Shown: positions 24,830-33,511 of the stretch, in pieces
Layout of the letters: the number at the start of each line of letters is the position of its first letter
How positions within the stretch are numbered: the first letter of the stretch is position 1
NCBI RefSeq assembly: GCF_025506355.1
Contig: NZ_JANZYP010000003.1
Coordinates: 124,001-188,000 of the forward strand
Length of the DNA: 64,000 nt
Origin: Sphaerisporangium corydalis
GTDB taxonomy: Bacteria; Actinomycetota; Actinomycetes; Streptosporangiales; Streptosporangiaceae
Direction of reading: 5' to 3'
Notes under the pieces: model-generated
What the model saw: the letters and a program-made list of their open reading frames with translations, nothing else
The model's database searches: none
What the model was told of the DNA's origin: nothing
Made by a program: the position numbers and the translations under genes

Positions 24830-26254
24830 TCAGGTGGCCGGGCGGCCGTACGTCTCCAGCAGGCGCAGCCAGATCTCGTTGATCGTCGGGTAGGCGGGCA
24901 CCGCGTGCCACAGCCGGTCGAGCGGCACCTCGGCGGTGACCGCGATCGTCGCCGCGTGCAGCAACTCGCTCACGTCGGGACCGACGAAGGTCACCCCGAG
25001 CACGACCTTGCGCTTCTCGTCGACCACCATGCGGGCGGTCCCGGTGTACCCGTCCGCGTGCACGCTCGCCCCGGCGACGCCGCCCATCTCGTAGTCGACC
25101 GTGCGGATCTCGTAGCCCGCCTCGCGCGCGGCCCGCTCCGTGAGCCCCACGGAGGCGACCTCCGGGTCGGTGAACGTCACCTGCGGCACGGCCTGGTGGT
25201 CGGCGGTCGCGACATGCGCGCCCCACGGGGCGTCCGACACCGGCCTGCCGGTCGCCCGGGCCGCGATGACGTCGCCCGCGGCCCGCGCCTGGTACTTGCC
25301 CTGGTGGGTGAGCAGCGCGCGGTGGGTCACGTCGCCGGTGGCGTACAGCCAGTCGAAGCCGCGCGCGAGCATCGTGTCGTCGGTCTCGATCCAGTCGCCG
25401 GGGGTCAGGCCGATCGTCTCCAGCCCGATGTCCCGCGTACGCGGCGTGCGGCCCGTCGCGACCAGCACCTCGGCGGCCGTCACGTCCCCGGCGTCGGTCT
25501 CGACGACGACGTCGCCGCCCTCCGAGCGGGTCACCCGCGTCGTCTTGGTGCCGAGCAGGACCCGGACCCCCTGCTCGCGCAGCGCCTTGGTGACCAGCTC
25601 GCCCGCGAACGGCTCCATGCCGGCGAGCAGGCCGCTGCGCGAGATCAACGTGACCTCCGTGCCGAACCCCGCGTACGCCGTGGCCATCTCGGTCGCGACG
25701 ACGCCCCCGCCGATGACGGCGAGGCTCGCGGGCACGGTCTTGGCGCTCGTCGCCTCCCGGCTCGTCCACGGGCGGGCATCGCGCAGGCCGTCGATGCCGG
25801 GGACGAGCGGGTCGGACCCGGTGGACACGCACACGGCGTGACGCGCGGTGAGCACGGTCGCCGTGCCGTCCGGGGCCGTGACCGTGACCTCCTTCGGGCC
25901 GGTGAGGCGGCCGTGGCCGCGGACCACCGAGATGCCGGCGCCCTCGGCCCACTGCACCTGGCTCTCGTCGGACCAGTCGTGCGTGAACGCGTCACGGCGC
26001 GCGAGCACCGCGCGCACGTCGAGTTCCCCCGTCACGGCCTCGGCGGCGCCGGGGACCTGCCGGGCGGCGCGCAACGCCTGGCCGGAGCGCAGCAGCGCCT
26101 TGGAGGGCATGCACGCCCAGTAGGAGCACTCGCCCCCGACGAGCTCGTGCTCGATCAACACGGCGGTCAGGCCGCCCTGCACCGCGCGGTCGGCGACGTT
26201 CTCACCGACCGCCCCGGCGCCCAGCACAATGAGGTCGTACTCGGTCGGTTTCAT
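24830..26254 (-). CDS. FAD-dependent pyridine nucleotide-disulfide oxidoreductase
   Basis: About 474 residues from MKPTEYDLIVLGAGAVGENV, chosen because the dinucleotide-binding motif follows at once; an in-frame ATG 93 bp upstream is disregarded. The redox-active disulfide is in GGECSYWACMPSKALL. A second NAD(P)-binding fold is seen as SLAVIGGGVVATEMATAYAG and the FAD-binding LYATGDVTHRALL. The C-terminal dimerisation domain ends with WHAVPAYPTINEIWLRLLE, in the place where lipoamide-dehydrogenase relatives have the catalytic His-Glu pair. It belongs to the lipoamide dehydrogenase/mercuric reductase superfamily; it is not in an operon with a dehydrogenase complex, so the acceptor is uncertain. 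Confidence 0.9.
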   Translation of the reverse strand: MKPTEYDLIVLGAGAVGENVADRAVQGGLTAVLIEHELVGGECSYWACMPSKALLRSGQALRAARQVPGAAEAVTGELDVRAVLARRDAFTHDWSDESQVQWAEGAGISVVRGHGRLTGPKEVTVTAPDGTATVLTARHAVCVSTGSDPLVPGIDGLRDARPWTSREATSAKTVPASLAVIGGGVVATEMATAYAGFGTEVTLISRSGLLAGMEPFAGELVTKALREQGVRVLLGTKTTRVTRSEGGDVVVETDAGDVTAAEVLVATGRTPRTRDIGLETIGLTPGDWIETDDTMLARGFDWLYATGDVTHRALLTHQGKYQARAAGDVIAARATGRPVSDAPWGAHVATADHQAVPQVTFTDPEVASVGLTERAAREAGYEIRTVDYEMGGVAGASVHADGYTGTARMVVDEKRKVVLGVTFVGPDVSELLHAATIAVTAEVPLDRLWHAVPAYPTINEIWLRLLETYGRPAT

Positions 26255-26454
26255 CGCCGCCAGGATATCGGTCCCCACCCCCTCCCCGCAGGCCGTCCCA
26301 CGCCTCACCAGCACACCGACCGAAACCGGCACGCCAGTCGGGATCACCGGTGCACCGGCGGGGGCGACGACCGGGACCCGCCCGAAGCCGGAGACTCATC
26401 GAACTTTCAGGTAATCCGACGGAAGGTCTCATCGGGCCCGCCGAAGGTGGGGTC

Positions 26455-27876
26455 ATGACCACGACAGCAGCCCTCCGGTCCTCGGAACCGCGGCCGGCCC
26501 GCCCACCCGGCGCCGCCGCCCCGCGCGCCTCCCCTCGCCTGTGGACGTACACCGCCGTGGTCGCGGCGGCGTCGAGCATGATCGCCGTCACGGCGCTGTG
26601 GGTGGGCGGTCAGGGCGTGCCGCAGGTGCTGGGCGGCGGGCCGGAGGCCGTGACGGCGATCGGCCGCGTGACCGGGCTCTGGGCGGCGGACCTGCTGCTG
26701 GCGCAGGTGCTGCTGATGGCGCGCGTCCCGATGGTGGAGCGCGCCTTCGGGCAGGACCGGCTGGCGCGCTGGCACCGGTGGACGGGCTTCACGTCCTTCT
26801 CCCTGATGGTGACGCACCTCGTGCTGATCACGATCGGGTACGCCGCGACGGTGCGGGCGAACCCGTTCGCCGAGGCGTGGGACATGATCGTGTCCTATCC
26901 CGGGATGCTGCTCGCCACGGCCGGCACCCTCCTGCTGGTCCTGGTCGTCGTCACCTCGGTGCGGGCCGCGCGGCGGCGGCTGCGGTACGAGTCGTGGCAC
27001 CTGCTGCACCTGTACGCCTACCTGGGCGTCGGCCTCGCGCTCCCGCACCAGTTGTGGAACGGGTCGGAATTCGTCGGATCCCCGGCGGCGCGGGCGTACT
27101 GGTGGACGCTGTACGCGGTGGCCGTCGGCGCGGTGCTGACCTGCCGCATCGGGCTCCCGCTCTGGCGCAGCCGGCGGCACCGCCTGACCGTCAGCCACGT
27201 CACCACGGAAGGGCCGGGGCTGACGTCGGTCTACCTGACCGGCCGCCGCCTGGACACGCTGCCGGTCCGGGCCGGCCAGTTCTTCAACTGGCGTTTCCTG
27301 GACGGGCCCGGCTGGTCGCGCGCGCACCCGTACTCCCTGTCGGGCGCGCCCCGGGACGACCTGGTGCGAATCACCGTGAAGGACCTGGGCGACGGCAGCG
27401 CCCGGGTGGCCTCCCTCCGGCCCGGCACCCGGGCGCTCATAGAGGGGCCGTACGGGAAGCTGACCGGCGAGACGTACACGGGCGGGCCACTGGTGATGCT
27501 GGCGTGCGGGATCGGTATCACGCCGCTGCTGGCCATGCTGTGGGACCTGCCCTACCGGCCCGGTGACGCCACGCTGGTCTACCGGGCCCGAGGCGAGCGG
27601 GAGGTGGGTTTCCGCGGCGAGCTCGACCTGCTCGCCGAGACGCGGGGGCTCAGGGTCGTCTACGTGTACGGCCCGCGCGCCGGCCGCGCGTCGTGGCTGC
27701 CGCGCTCCCTCGCCGGGCAGAGCGACGCTGGCGCGCTGCTTCGGGCCGCGCCGGCCATCGCCGCCGCCCAGGTCTACGTCTGCGGCCCGGACGCCTGGAC
27801 CGAGGCGGTCACGGCCGCCGCGCGGTCCGCAGGCGTACCCGCCCGAAACCTGCGTACCGAACGGTTCTCCTGGTGA
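26455..27876 (+). CDS. Membrane ferric-reductase-like / ferredoxin-reductase-type electron-transfer protein
   Basis: About 473 residues, ATG preceded by GAAGGTGGGG. The N-terminal half has about six membrane segments (TYTAVVAAASSMIAVTALWV and others) with haem-ligand-type histidines in LARWHRWTGFTSF, MVTHLVL and ESWHLLHLYAYLGVGLALPH. The C-terminal half is a ferredoxin-NADP reductase module: FAD-binding RAHPYSLSGAPRDDLVRITV and NAD(P)-binding GGPLVMLACGIGITPLLAML, ending with YVCGPDAWTEAVTAAARSAG. It should pass electrons from cytoplasmic NAD(P)H via FAD and haem across the membrane. Next genes encode an FMN-binding protein and an ApbE, a probable acceptor and its flavinylator. Confidence 0.9.
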   Translation: MTTTAALRSSEPRPARPPGAAAPRASPRLWTYTAVVAAASSMIAVTALWVGGQGVPQVLGGGPEAVTAIGRVTGLWAADLLLAQVLLMARVPMVERAFGQDRLARWHRWTGFTSFSLMVTHLVLITIGYAATVRANPFAEAWDMIVSYPGMLLATAGTLLLVLVVVTSVRAARRRLRYESWHLLHLYAYLGVGLALPHQLWNGSEFVGSPAARAYWWTLYAVAVGAVLTCRIGLPLWRSRRHRLTVSHVTTEGPGLTSVYLTGRRLDTLPVRAGQFFNWRFLDGPGWSRAHPYSLSGAPRDDLVRITVKDLGDGSARVASLRPGTRALIEGPYGKLTGETYTGGPLVMLACGIGITPLLAMLWDLPYRPGDATLVYRARGEREVGFRGELDLLAETRGLRVVYVYGPRAGRASWLPRSLAGQSDAGALLRAAPAIAAAQVYVCGPDAWTEAVTAAARSAGVPARNLRTERFSW

Positions 27877-27893
27877 GTGAAAGGACGACGACG

Positions 27894-28331
27894 ATGCGAC
27901 GCGTCACACTGTGGGTGCTGTCGACGGTGGCGGTACTGGTACTCCTGTTCACCTACCGCACCAGCACCATGGGCCCCACGACGACCCCACCCGCGGCCAT
28001 CGCCGCCGCCCCCGGCCAGAACGCCCCGGCGGCCGCCCGCGCGGGGAGCGGTGGCGGGACGTACGAGGGGTCGGTCGCGCAGACCCGGTGGGGGCCGGTG
28101 CAGGTCACCATCACCGTGAGCGGCGGCAGGATCACCGGCGTGGACGTGCCGGTCTTCCCGGCCGGCAACCGCAGGGACGAGGAGATCAACGCGTTCGCGC
28201 TCCCCGTGCTGCGCCAGGAGACCGTGGAGGCGCAGAGCGCCGAGATCGACACCGTCTCCGGCGCCACCGTCACCAGCGACGGCTACATCGCGTCGCTGCA
28301 GGCCGCCCTCGACGCCGCCCACCTCTCATGA
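27894..28331 (+). CDS. Extracytoplasmic FMN-binding domain protein
   Basis: About 145 residues. An N-terminal anchor (MRRVTLWVLSTVAVLVLLFT) leads to a Pro/Ala linker and an FMN-binding domain: YEGSVAQTRWGPVQVTITVS, GRITGVDVPVFPAGNRRDEE and the C-terminal IDTVSGATVTSDGYIASLQA. The SGATVTS segment is the site where ApbE attaches FMN to Thr or Ser in this family. ATG with AAGGACGACGACG upstream is used; an in-frame GTG 21 bp earlier overlaps the stop of the preceding gene. Membrane-tethered electron acceptor of the upstream reductase, by inference. Confidence 0.9.
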   Translation: MRRVTLWVLSTVAVLVLLFTYRTSTMGPTTTPPAAIAAAPGQNAPAAARAGSGGGTYEGSVAQTRWGPVQVTITVSGGRITGVDVPVFPAGNRRDEEINAFALPVLRQETVEAQSAEIDTVSGATVTSDGYIASLQAALDAAHLS

Positions 28332-29239
28332 CCGCCGCGTACCAACGCCGGGCATGGGTCCAGCAGATCATGGGAATGCCCGTCAGCGTCCACGTGCGCT
28401 GCGACGACCCCTCCGCCGCGCACGTCGAGCACCGCGTCGCGGCCGTCTTCGCCGAACTGAGGCACGCCGACGCCGTCTTCAGCCCCTACCGCGACGACAG
28501 CGACCTCTCCCGCTGGCAACGCGGCGAACTAACCCTGCACAGCGCCAACGTCCCGCTCACCAAGGCCGACGCCGCGTTTGCCGAGGCCGACGCCGCGCTC
28601 GTCAAGGCCGGCGCCGCGCTTGCCGAGGCGAACGGCACGCTCGCCGAAGCCGCTGCCGCGCTCGCCGAGGTCAACGGCACCCTCCCCAAGGCCGACTTCA
28701 CCCTCGCCGAGGTGGTGGCGCTGTGCGAGCAGGCCCGCCTGCGCACCGGCGGCTGGTTCGACGCGCGCGCCGACGGCCGCACCTACGACCCGTCCGGGCT
28801 GGTCAAGGGCTGGGCGGTACAACGGGCCGCCCGGAACCTGGCCGGCCTCCACGGGTACGGGTGGTGCCTCAACGCCGGCGGCGACGTCCTGGTGCACGCC
28901 CCGGACGGCCGGCCGCCGTGGCGCGTCGGCATCGAGGACCCCGACCGCCCGAGCCGGACGACAGGGGTCATCACCGTGCGCGACGGCGCCGTCGCCACCT
29001 CCGGGACCGCGCACCGGGGCGCCCACATCACCGACCCCCACACCCGCGCCCCCGCCACGAAGGTACGCGCGGTGACCGTGACCGGCCCGGACCTCCTGTG
29101 GGCCGACGTCTACGCCACCGCCGCCGCGGCCCGGGGAACCGACGCGATCGACTGGCTGAACAGCCTCCCCCGCATAGAAGCCCAACTCCTCACCACCACA
29201 GGTACAACCCACACCACCACAGGCTGGTCAGGAGGCTGA
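28328..29239 (+). CDS. apbE: FAD:protein FMN transferase (ApbE family) with heptad insertion
   Basis: 303 residues, starting in an ATGA overlap with the FMN-binding protein gene, its probable substrate. ApbE features: N-terminal QIMGMPVSVHVRCDD, SPYRDDSDLSRWQRGEL, DPSGLVKGWAVQRAA, GWCLNAGGDVLVHA, VATSGTAHRGAHITDPHT and LLWADVYATAAAARG, matching the flavin-binding and Mg-binding regions. Between GELTLHSANVPL and VALCEQA it carries eight 7-residue repeats (residues 78-133), which I would not expect in a normal ApbE. The 3' end overlaps the convergent siderophore-interacting gene by 12 bp. No signal peptide is visible, which is unusual for ApbE and may mean cytoplasmic or twin-arginine-independent action. 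Confidence 0.88.
   Translation: MTAAYQRRAWVQQIMGMPVSVHVRCDDPSAAHVEHRVAAVFAELRHADAVFSPYRDDSDLSRWQRGELTLHSANVPLTKADAAFAEADAALVKAGAALAEANGTLAEAAAALAEVNGTLPKADFTLAEVVALCEQARLRTGGWFDARADGRTYDPSGLVKGWAVQRAARNLAGLHGYGWCLNAGGDVLVHAPDGRPPWRVGIEDPDRPSRTTGVITVRDGAVATSGTAHRGAHITDPHTRAPATKVRAVTVTGPDLLWADVYATAAAARGTDAIDWLNSLPRIEAQLLTTTGTTHTTTGWSGG
28559..28726 (+). repeat. Eight 21-bp units encoding heptads in apbE
   Basis: Eight in-frame 21-bp units encode TKADAAF, AEADAAL, VKAGAAL, AEANGTL, AEAAAAL, AEVNGTL, PKADFTL and AEVVALC. Position 3 and the last residue vary little; the Ala/Leu spacing suits a coiled or amphipathic helix. DNA identity between units is moderate, so the array is not newly formed. 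Confidence 0.85.
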
Positions 29240-30070
29240 CTCCTGCTCCTCCTCCACCTGCCGGTTCCAGTCGCGCTTGGTGGACTGCCAGCCGTCCTCG
29301 TCCTGGCCGACGCGCCAGTACCCCGAGATGGACAGCGCCTCCCTCGGCACGCCGTGTTCGACGCGCAGCAGGTGCCGCAGCTCCTTCACGAAGCCCGCCT
29401 CACCGTGCACGAACGCCTGGAGCGCGCCCGAGGGGAAGTCGAGGGCCCGTACCGAGCGGACCAGGGCCTCGCCGACGCGTCCCGCCCCCCGGTGCAGCCA
29501 GGTGATGGACACGTCCCCGGGCGACGCGAGCTTCTGCTCCTCCTCCGGCCCGGCGACCTCGACGAAGACGTGCGCCCGCGCGCCGTCCGGCAGTCGCTCC
29601 AGGGCGGCGGAGATGGCGGGCAGCGCGCTCTCGTCACCGGCCAGCAGGTGCCAGTCGGCCGCCGGGTCGGGCGCGTACCCGCCGCCCGGGCCGAGGAACC
29701 GCAGCTCGTAGCCGGGACGGACCGACGCGGCCCACGGACCGGCGATGCCCTCGTCCCCGTGGTAGACGAAGTCCAGGGACAGCTCACCCGCTTCGGCGTC
29801 CCACCGGCGCACCGTATAGGTACGCACGACCGGCCACTGCTCGCGCGGAAGCTCGCCACGAATGTGCTGGAGGTCGAAGGGCTCCGGGTAGGTCACCCCC
29901 TCGGGGGGGAACAGCAGCTTGACGTAATGATCGGTGTACTCACCCGCGCCGAAGCCCGCCAGCCCCGGCCCGCCCAGGACGACACGGATCATGTGCGGCG
30001 TCACCCGTTCGACCCGCAGCACCTCGGCCTGCGTCACCGTCTGCTTCCGCCGCACCGGCCGCTCGGTCAT
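29228..30070 (-). CDS. Siderophore-interacting protein (FAD-binding ferric-siderophore reductase)
   Basis: 280 residues of the SIP family. N-terminal FAD domain: VTPHMIRVVLGGPGLAGFGA and RTYTVRRWDAEAGELSLDFV (the RxYT motif that binds flavin), then GPWAASVRPGYELRFLGPGG. NAD(P)-binding C-terminal domain: WHLLAGDESALPAISAALER and HGEAGFVKELRHLLRVE, with terminal SGYWRVGQDEDGW. Such enzymes release iron from ferric siderophores in the cytoplasm. It converges on apbE with a 12-bp overlap. Iron use links the two transcription units logically, but no shared operator was seen. Confidence 0.92.
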   Translation of the reverse strand: MTERPVRRKQTVTQAEVLRVERVTPHMIRVVLGGPGLAGFGAGEYTDHYVKLLFPPEGVTYPEPFDLQHIRGELPREQWPVVRTYTVRRWDAEAGELSLDFVYHGDEGIAGPWAASVRPGYELRFLGPGGGYAPDPAADWHLLAGDESALPAISAALERLPDGARAHVFVEVAGPEEEQKLASPGDVSITWLHRGAGRVGEALVRSVRALDFPSGALQAFVHGEAGFVKELRHLLRVEHGVPREALSISGYWRVGQDEDGWQSTKRDWNRQVEEEQESAS

Positions 30071-30474
30071 GCCCGCCCCCGCCGTCCAGCCACCGAACCG
30101 CCCAGCCGCTCAGCGGCCTTACTCCCGATCTCAGCCCCCACAAGAATCCCCTCCACCCTCCACGCACGACACCCGCCGCGCTCCGCCCCTCCAGACTAGA
30201 GAACAACCACTCCCACTCGGCACAGCCCCCGGGGCACCCCTGCCCACCGAGCCCCAAGAGCGCGAAGAAGGGGGACCCGGCCGTGAACGGACCGCATCCA
30301 GTACTTGCTGAGGTCTTTCGAGAGGCTCCGAGTGATTCCCATTCACGGGGCCGTCGACGTAGATAAAGCGAGAAGTACGGGGCGAAGGGCGGATGTCGAC
30401 CGCGACGTGGTGCGCCTGCCTGGCCTCACGAGATTCCGAGCGGGCCGGCTCGACCGGCTACCCCCCGCGGACCC
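30071..30474. other. 404-bp gap without a supported gene
   Basis: C-rich in its left part (promoter side of the siderophore-interacting gene), lower in GC to the right. Short ORFs on both strands here are Pro/Arg/Gly-rich, lack ribosome-binding sites and show no codon-position bias. I see no RNA gene or repeat. Confidence 0.6.
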
Positions 30475-30711
30475 TCACCCAGCCAGAGGGGTGGTCTTCG
30501 GCTCTTCCCTCGATTCGCGTACTCGCGAGACCAGGTAGAGAACTGCGAAAAGGAATGGGAAGACAAGGGCCAGGATCCAGGCACCTTCGGTGAGAGCGGC
30601 GGGAACGCTTCCATGGTCGACAAAGTGCCGTGCGGTCACACCTACGGCGCTGGCGACACTGAATCCCACGCTGTATATCAGAACCTGGCGGGTGCTCCGG
30701 GGAGAGGCCAC
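30475..30711 (-). CDS. Small two-segment membrane protein, hypothetical
   Basis: 78 residues: a short N terminus, a first hydrophobic stretch VLIYSVGFSVASAVGVTA, a loop HFVDHGSVPAALTEGA and a second one WILALVFPFLFAVLYLVSRV, ending in a charged tail RESREEPKTTPLAG. Two transmembrane helices are therefore likely. It stands alone. Codon bias is weaker than in most neighbouring genes. I do not recognise the family. Confidence 0.55.
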   Translation of the reverse strand: MASPRSTRQVLIYSVGFSVASAVGVTARHFVDHGSVPAALTEGAWILALVFPFLFAVLYLVSRVRESREEPKTTPLAG

Positions 30712-30841
30712 ACCTGAAGGCTAGTCGGAACACAGGCGCCTTCGCCGGTACCACTTACGGTACGGCAGGGAAGCACGGGAAGGCGAGGCGCTGAGATCGC
30801 GGCCCTGACCACGGCCAAGACCCCTGAAAGGACGACCTGTC

Positions 30842-31117
30842 GTGGATCAGAACGAACCGGTCGCCGATTCGGTCGAGGTCAACGGCTATTACGGCGCCGT
30901 GCTCGTCCAGAAGTCGCAGATGCGTTCTGACCTCGAAGGACGGCGCGCGCTCGCCGACTCGGCACGGGCCCGGACCGTGTGCTCAGCGGCGTGGTCGAGG
31001 ACGGTGGCCGGGGGTCGCCCGGTGGTCCGGCGCGCGGTTGACCGGAAACTCGTTCCAATGCCGTCGAACTGGTCACGCGAACTGTCCGTAGCTCCAGATG
31101 AGCGGTCGTCGCCGTAG
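30842..31117 (+). CDS. Doubtful small ORF, hypothetical
   Basis: 91 residues from a GTG preceded by GAAAGGACGACCTGTC, a plausible ribosome-binding site. The first 50 codons have good third-position GC and a sensible N terminus (MDQNEPVADSVEVNGYYGAV). The later part (about residue 50 on) is Arg/Ser-rich with poor bias, and another frame there reads better (VLSGVVEDGG, soon stopped). It may be a broken gene with a frameshift near 30980. No homologue recognised. Confidence 0.3.
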   Translation: MDQNEPVADSVEVNGYYGAVLVQKSQMRSDLEGRRALADSARARTVCSAAWSRTVAGGRPVVRRAVDRKLVPMPSNWSRELSVAPDERSSP

Positions 31118-31163
31118 TGGCGACGGGTCGCGATTCCCCCAGGCAAGAAGGGATCGGGCAGAG

Positions 31164-32090
31164 ATGCGACGCGCACGTATCGCCTCGGTCGCCACCGTGG
31201 TTCTCAGCCTCATCGTGCTTCAGACGACTACGGCCTGCTCCGGAGACTCTGGCAAGCCGGACGCGGCCGCCACCGGGCCGGTGCCGAGCGCCTTACCGGC
31301 GGAGGAGCTGGTGCCACGGATCATCGCGTCGCTGCAGGGTGCCGATGCCGCGCCTGCGGATTCCGGCTCTTCGGCGCAGGTACCCCAGGACGGGGCGACA
31401 CCGCAGGACGGCGCGGCCCCGGCGGACACGGCCGCTCCGACAGGTGGGGCCGCCCCGGCGGACGGGACGGCGTCCCAGGATGCGGCGTCGCAGGCGACGA
31501 TCTCGACCCCGTGGGGCCCGCTGAGTGCGGCGGACCGTGATCTGGTGGTCAAGGTACGTCTGGCCGGCCTCTGGGAGATCCCGACGGGCAGGCAGGCCGC
31601 GCGACGCGGCTTCCGGGCCCTCACCAGGAAGAACCTCGGGGAGATCGCCCGGCAGCACGAACGTCTGGACGCCGAGGTCCGGGAGGTGGCGGCGCAGCTG
31701 CGCGTGCCGCTGCCCGATGAGCCCAACGAGGACCAGAAGGGATGGATGGCCGAGATCTCCGCCAAGAAGGGACTCGCCTACGACGAGACGGCCGTCATGC
31801 GTTTGCGCATGGCACACGGGAAGATCTTCCCCGCCATCGGCGCGGTCCGGGCTTCCACCCGCAACACTCTGATCCGCGGCTTCGCCGAGAGCGCGGCGAA
31901 GTTTGTGAACACCCACATGGGCCTGCTCGAGGGCACGGGCCTGGCCGGGGACCACGCCCTGCCTCCCGCCCCGACCGTGAGCGCGGTTCCCTCGACGGTC
32001 CCGACGGGACAACCCCTGCCGAGCGCACCCCCCGCGACCTCGCTACTCGACGACATCGAGGAGAGCCACCACTCCACCGACAGCCAATGA
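31164..32090 (+). CDS. DUF4142-type exported protein, probable lipoprotein
   Basis: About 308 residues from MRRARIASVATVVLSLIVLQ, whose signal peptide ends at TTTACSG, a lipobox-like Cys. A low-complexity stretch rich in Ala, Asp, Gln and Pro follows (about 30-115). The domain after WGPLSAADRDLVVKVRLAGL fits DUF4142: GLWEIPTGRQAARRGFRALT, LRVPLPDEPNEDQKGWMAEI, YDETAVMRLRMAHGKIFPAI and FAESAAKFVNTHMGLLEGTG. The domain is helical and ferritin-like in fold prediction for the family. A Pro/Thr-rich tail of about 45 residues closes it. An ATG 66 bp upstream is in frame but would spoil the signal peptide. It ends 7 bp before a convergent gene. Confidence 0.75.
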   Translation: MRRARIASVATVVLSLIVLQTTTACSGDSGKPDAAATGPVPSALPAEELVPRIIASLQGADAAPADSGSSAQVPQDGATPQDGAAPADTAAPTGGAAPADGTASQDAASQATISTPWGPLSAADRDLVVKVRLAGLWEIPTGRQAARRGFRALTRKNLGEIARQHERLDAEVREVAAQLRVPLPDEPNEDQKGWMAEISAKKGLAYDETAVMRLRMAHGKIFPAIGAVRASTRNTLIRGFAESAAKFVNTHMGLLEGTGLAGDHALPPAPTVSAVPSTVPTGQPLPSAPPATSLLDDIEESHHSTDSQ

Positions 32091-32097
32091 CCTACGC

Positions 32098-32736
32098 TCA
32101 GGTGGCCGCCTTGACGCGGGCGGGCCGGCGAGCGCCACGCCGAGGCCATGACGCGAGACGCTTCCACCACGGCGCCCGCTTCGCCACCCGCCAGCGTTCG
32201 GCGGCGAACACCTCCATCGCCACCGTCAAAGCCTCCTTGTCACCGTGATCCCGCATCGAGAGCGCGGCGTCCGCGAGGGTTCTCCCAGCGGTGGCGAGCC
32301 GCTCGTCCCCGCACCGATCCAGCAGTAGCGTCGTCGCGGCGATCTGCGCGGTAGGCTCCGCCAGCGAACCGACAAGGGCGGCGTTCCCGGCGAAGTCCCA
32401 GCCCATGACGGCACGGGACGCCCCTCCGAGCCCGCCCCAGACTTCGTGGTAGCGCGCCCACCCCTCGGCCAGCTCGGCGAGTGCAAGGACGCCGACCTTG
32501 GCCTTCGCCGCCCCCGATACCCACAACTGGTGATGGACATCCAGGGCGCTCCCGAAACGCGCCACGGCGATGATGAGTCGATCGGAGAGATCCGCGAGCT
32601 CGGCTCGGCGCGCGCTTCGCCGCGCGAATCCTGACCACAACCATCCGGCGACGGGTATGGCGACCGCGACGATAACGGCCATGATCGCGGCGATCAGCGT
32701 GGCGGTGGATTCAGAGATTCGGTCCAGATTCACCAC
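32098..32736 (-). CDS. Single-pass membrane protein with helical cytoplasmic part, hypothetical
   Basis: About 212 residues from the first of two adjacent GTG codons. It has one N-terminal membrane segment (ATLIAAIMAVIVAVAIPVAG WLW), then a positively charged stretch (FARRSARRAELADLSDRLII) and a helical region (LWVSGAAKAKVGVLALAELA, LVGSLAEPTAQIAATTLLLD). The C terminus is Arg/Lys-rich. An upstream ATG in frame would add 58 residues without coding bias. I do not recognise the family; similar proteins are common near mobile or defence genes in actinomycetes, but that is only an impression. Confidence 0.55.
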   Translation of the reverse strand: MVNLDRISESTATLIAAIMAVIVAVAIPVAGWLWSGFARRSARRAELADLSDRLIIAVARFGSALDVHHQLWVSGAAKAKVGVLALAELAEGWARYHEVWGGLGGASRAVMGWDFAGNAALVGSLAEPTAQIAATTLLLDRCGDERLATAGRTLADAALSMRDHGDKEALTVAMEVFAAERWRVAKRAPWWKRLASWPRRGARRPARVKAAT

Positions 32737-33109
32737 GCTATGGTGGCGGAATCTCCCTTCGCCTCGCGGCCTGGAGCCCCAGCACTTGACAGCTGACCTG
32801 TGCAACGGCATCAAGCACCTGAAGCGCGACCGACCAGGGAAAACCGGTGACCAGGCGACCGATATCGCCGGCCAGGATGTCACCGTCAACGAACTGCCCG
32901 CGTTCACCACGCCGTTCGTCTATTCCGGCCCCCCTGAGCCTAGGGTCGCTACCGCAGAGCGCCCTCGCCCTCCGAAGAGGTGCGGGGACGCCCTGGGTAA
33001 GCGGTTCGACCCTAAGCGGTCCCGCGCGGGCCGGGTCGCGGCTCTGCGGCCGGTCCCGGCACACGACGCCCAAGCCCTTCCGTGTGGCTGCCGAAGAAAG
33101 CCGGCGGCA
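32737..33109. other. 373-bp gap without a supported gene
   Basis: Lower coding bias on all frames. The longest plus-strand ORF across it changes character several times and has no start with a ribosome-binding site. It separates the membrane protein from the small secreted protein and may be decayed sequence. Confidence 0.5.
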
Positions 33110-33346
33110 TCAGGACTCTACGTAGAACTTCCACTTCTTAGGGTTGTACTGGTCGTAGCACTGAGGGCTGGTGCCGGAATCCACCGCGGCCATGGCCGAC
33201 CGCCAGTATTCACACAGACCCTGAGTCTCGTAAGGGCCGTACCACGTTCTCGTAGCCGCGCTCGCACTGGCGGAGGTCAAGGGGAGAAGTACGGTGCAGG
33301 CGGCGATCGCCGTGATGGTTATCGACTTAACGCTGCGTAGCAGCAT
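33110..33346 (-). CDS. Small secreted protein with two cysteines, hypothetical
   Basis: 78 residues from an ATG with GGAGACACACAGC upstream; an earlier in-frame ATG would bury the signal peptide. Signal peptide LLRSVKSITITAIAACTVLL with cleavage after SASASA. The mature part, about 45 residues, reads TRTWYGPYETQGLCEYWRSA then SGTSPQCYDQYNPKKWKFYV. Two Cys could form a disulfide. The pattern (aromatic N terminus, C...R, C...WxFY) resembles other short exported proteins of streptomycete relatives. Function unknown. Confidence 0.65.
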   Translation of the reverse strand: MLLRSVKSITITAIAACTVLLPLTSASASAATRTWYGPYETQGLCEYWRSAMAAVDSGTSPQCYDQYNPKKWKFYVES

Positions 33347-33511
33347 GCTGTGTGTCTCCTTCGTACTAGGAGTGACAGGTTGAGCCATTTCTCATGATCA
33401 GCGGAGAGGCGGATCGCTCCCAGAGGCTTACCTGCCATCCGTCGTCGACTTCGTGCCAGATTCGGAGCCGAGAGGGCGTGGCGAGCACGGATGCCGGCGC
33501 CCGCGGTGCGG

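Noticed and set aside
32570-33340. 256-residue plus-strand ORF
   Set aside because: Changes composition along its length, overlaps two minus-strand genes and has no ribosome-binding site.
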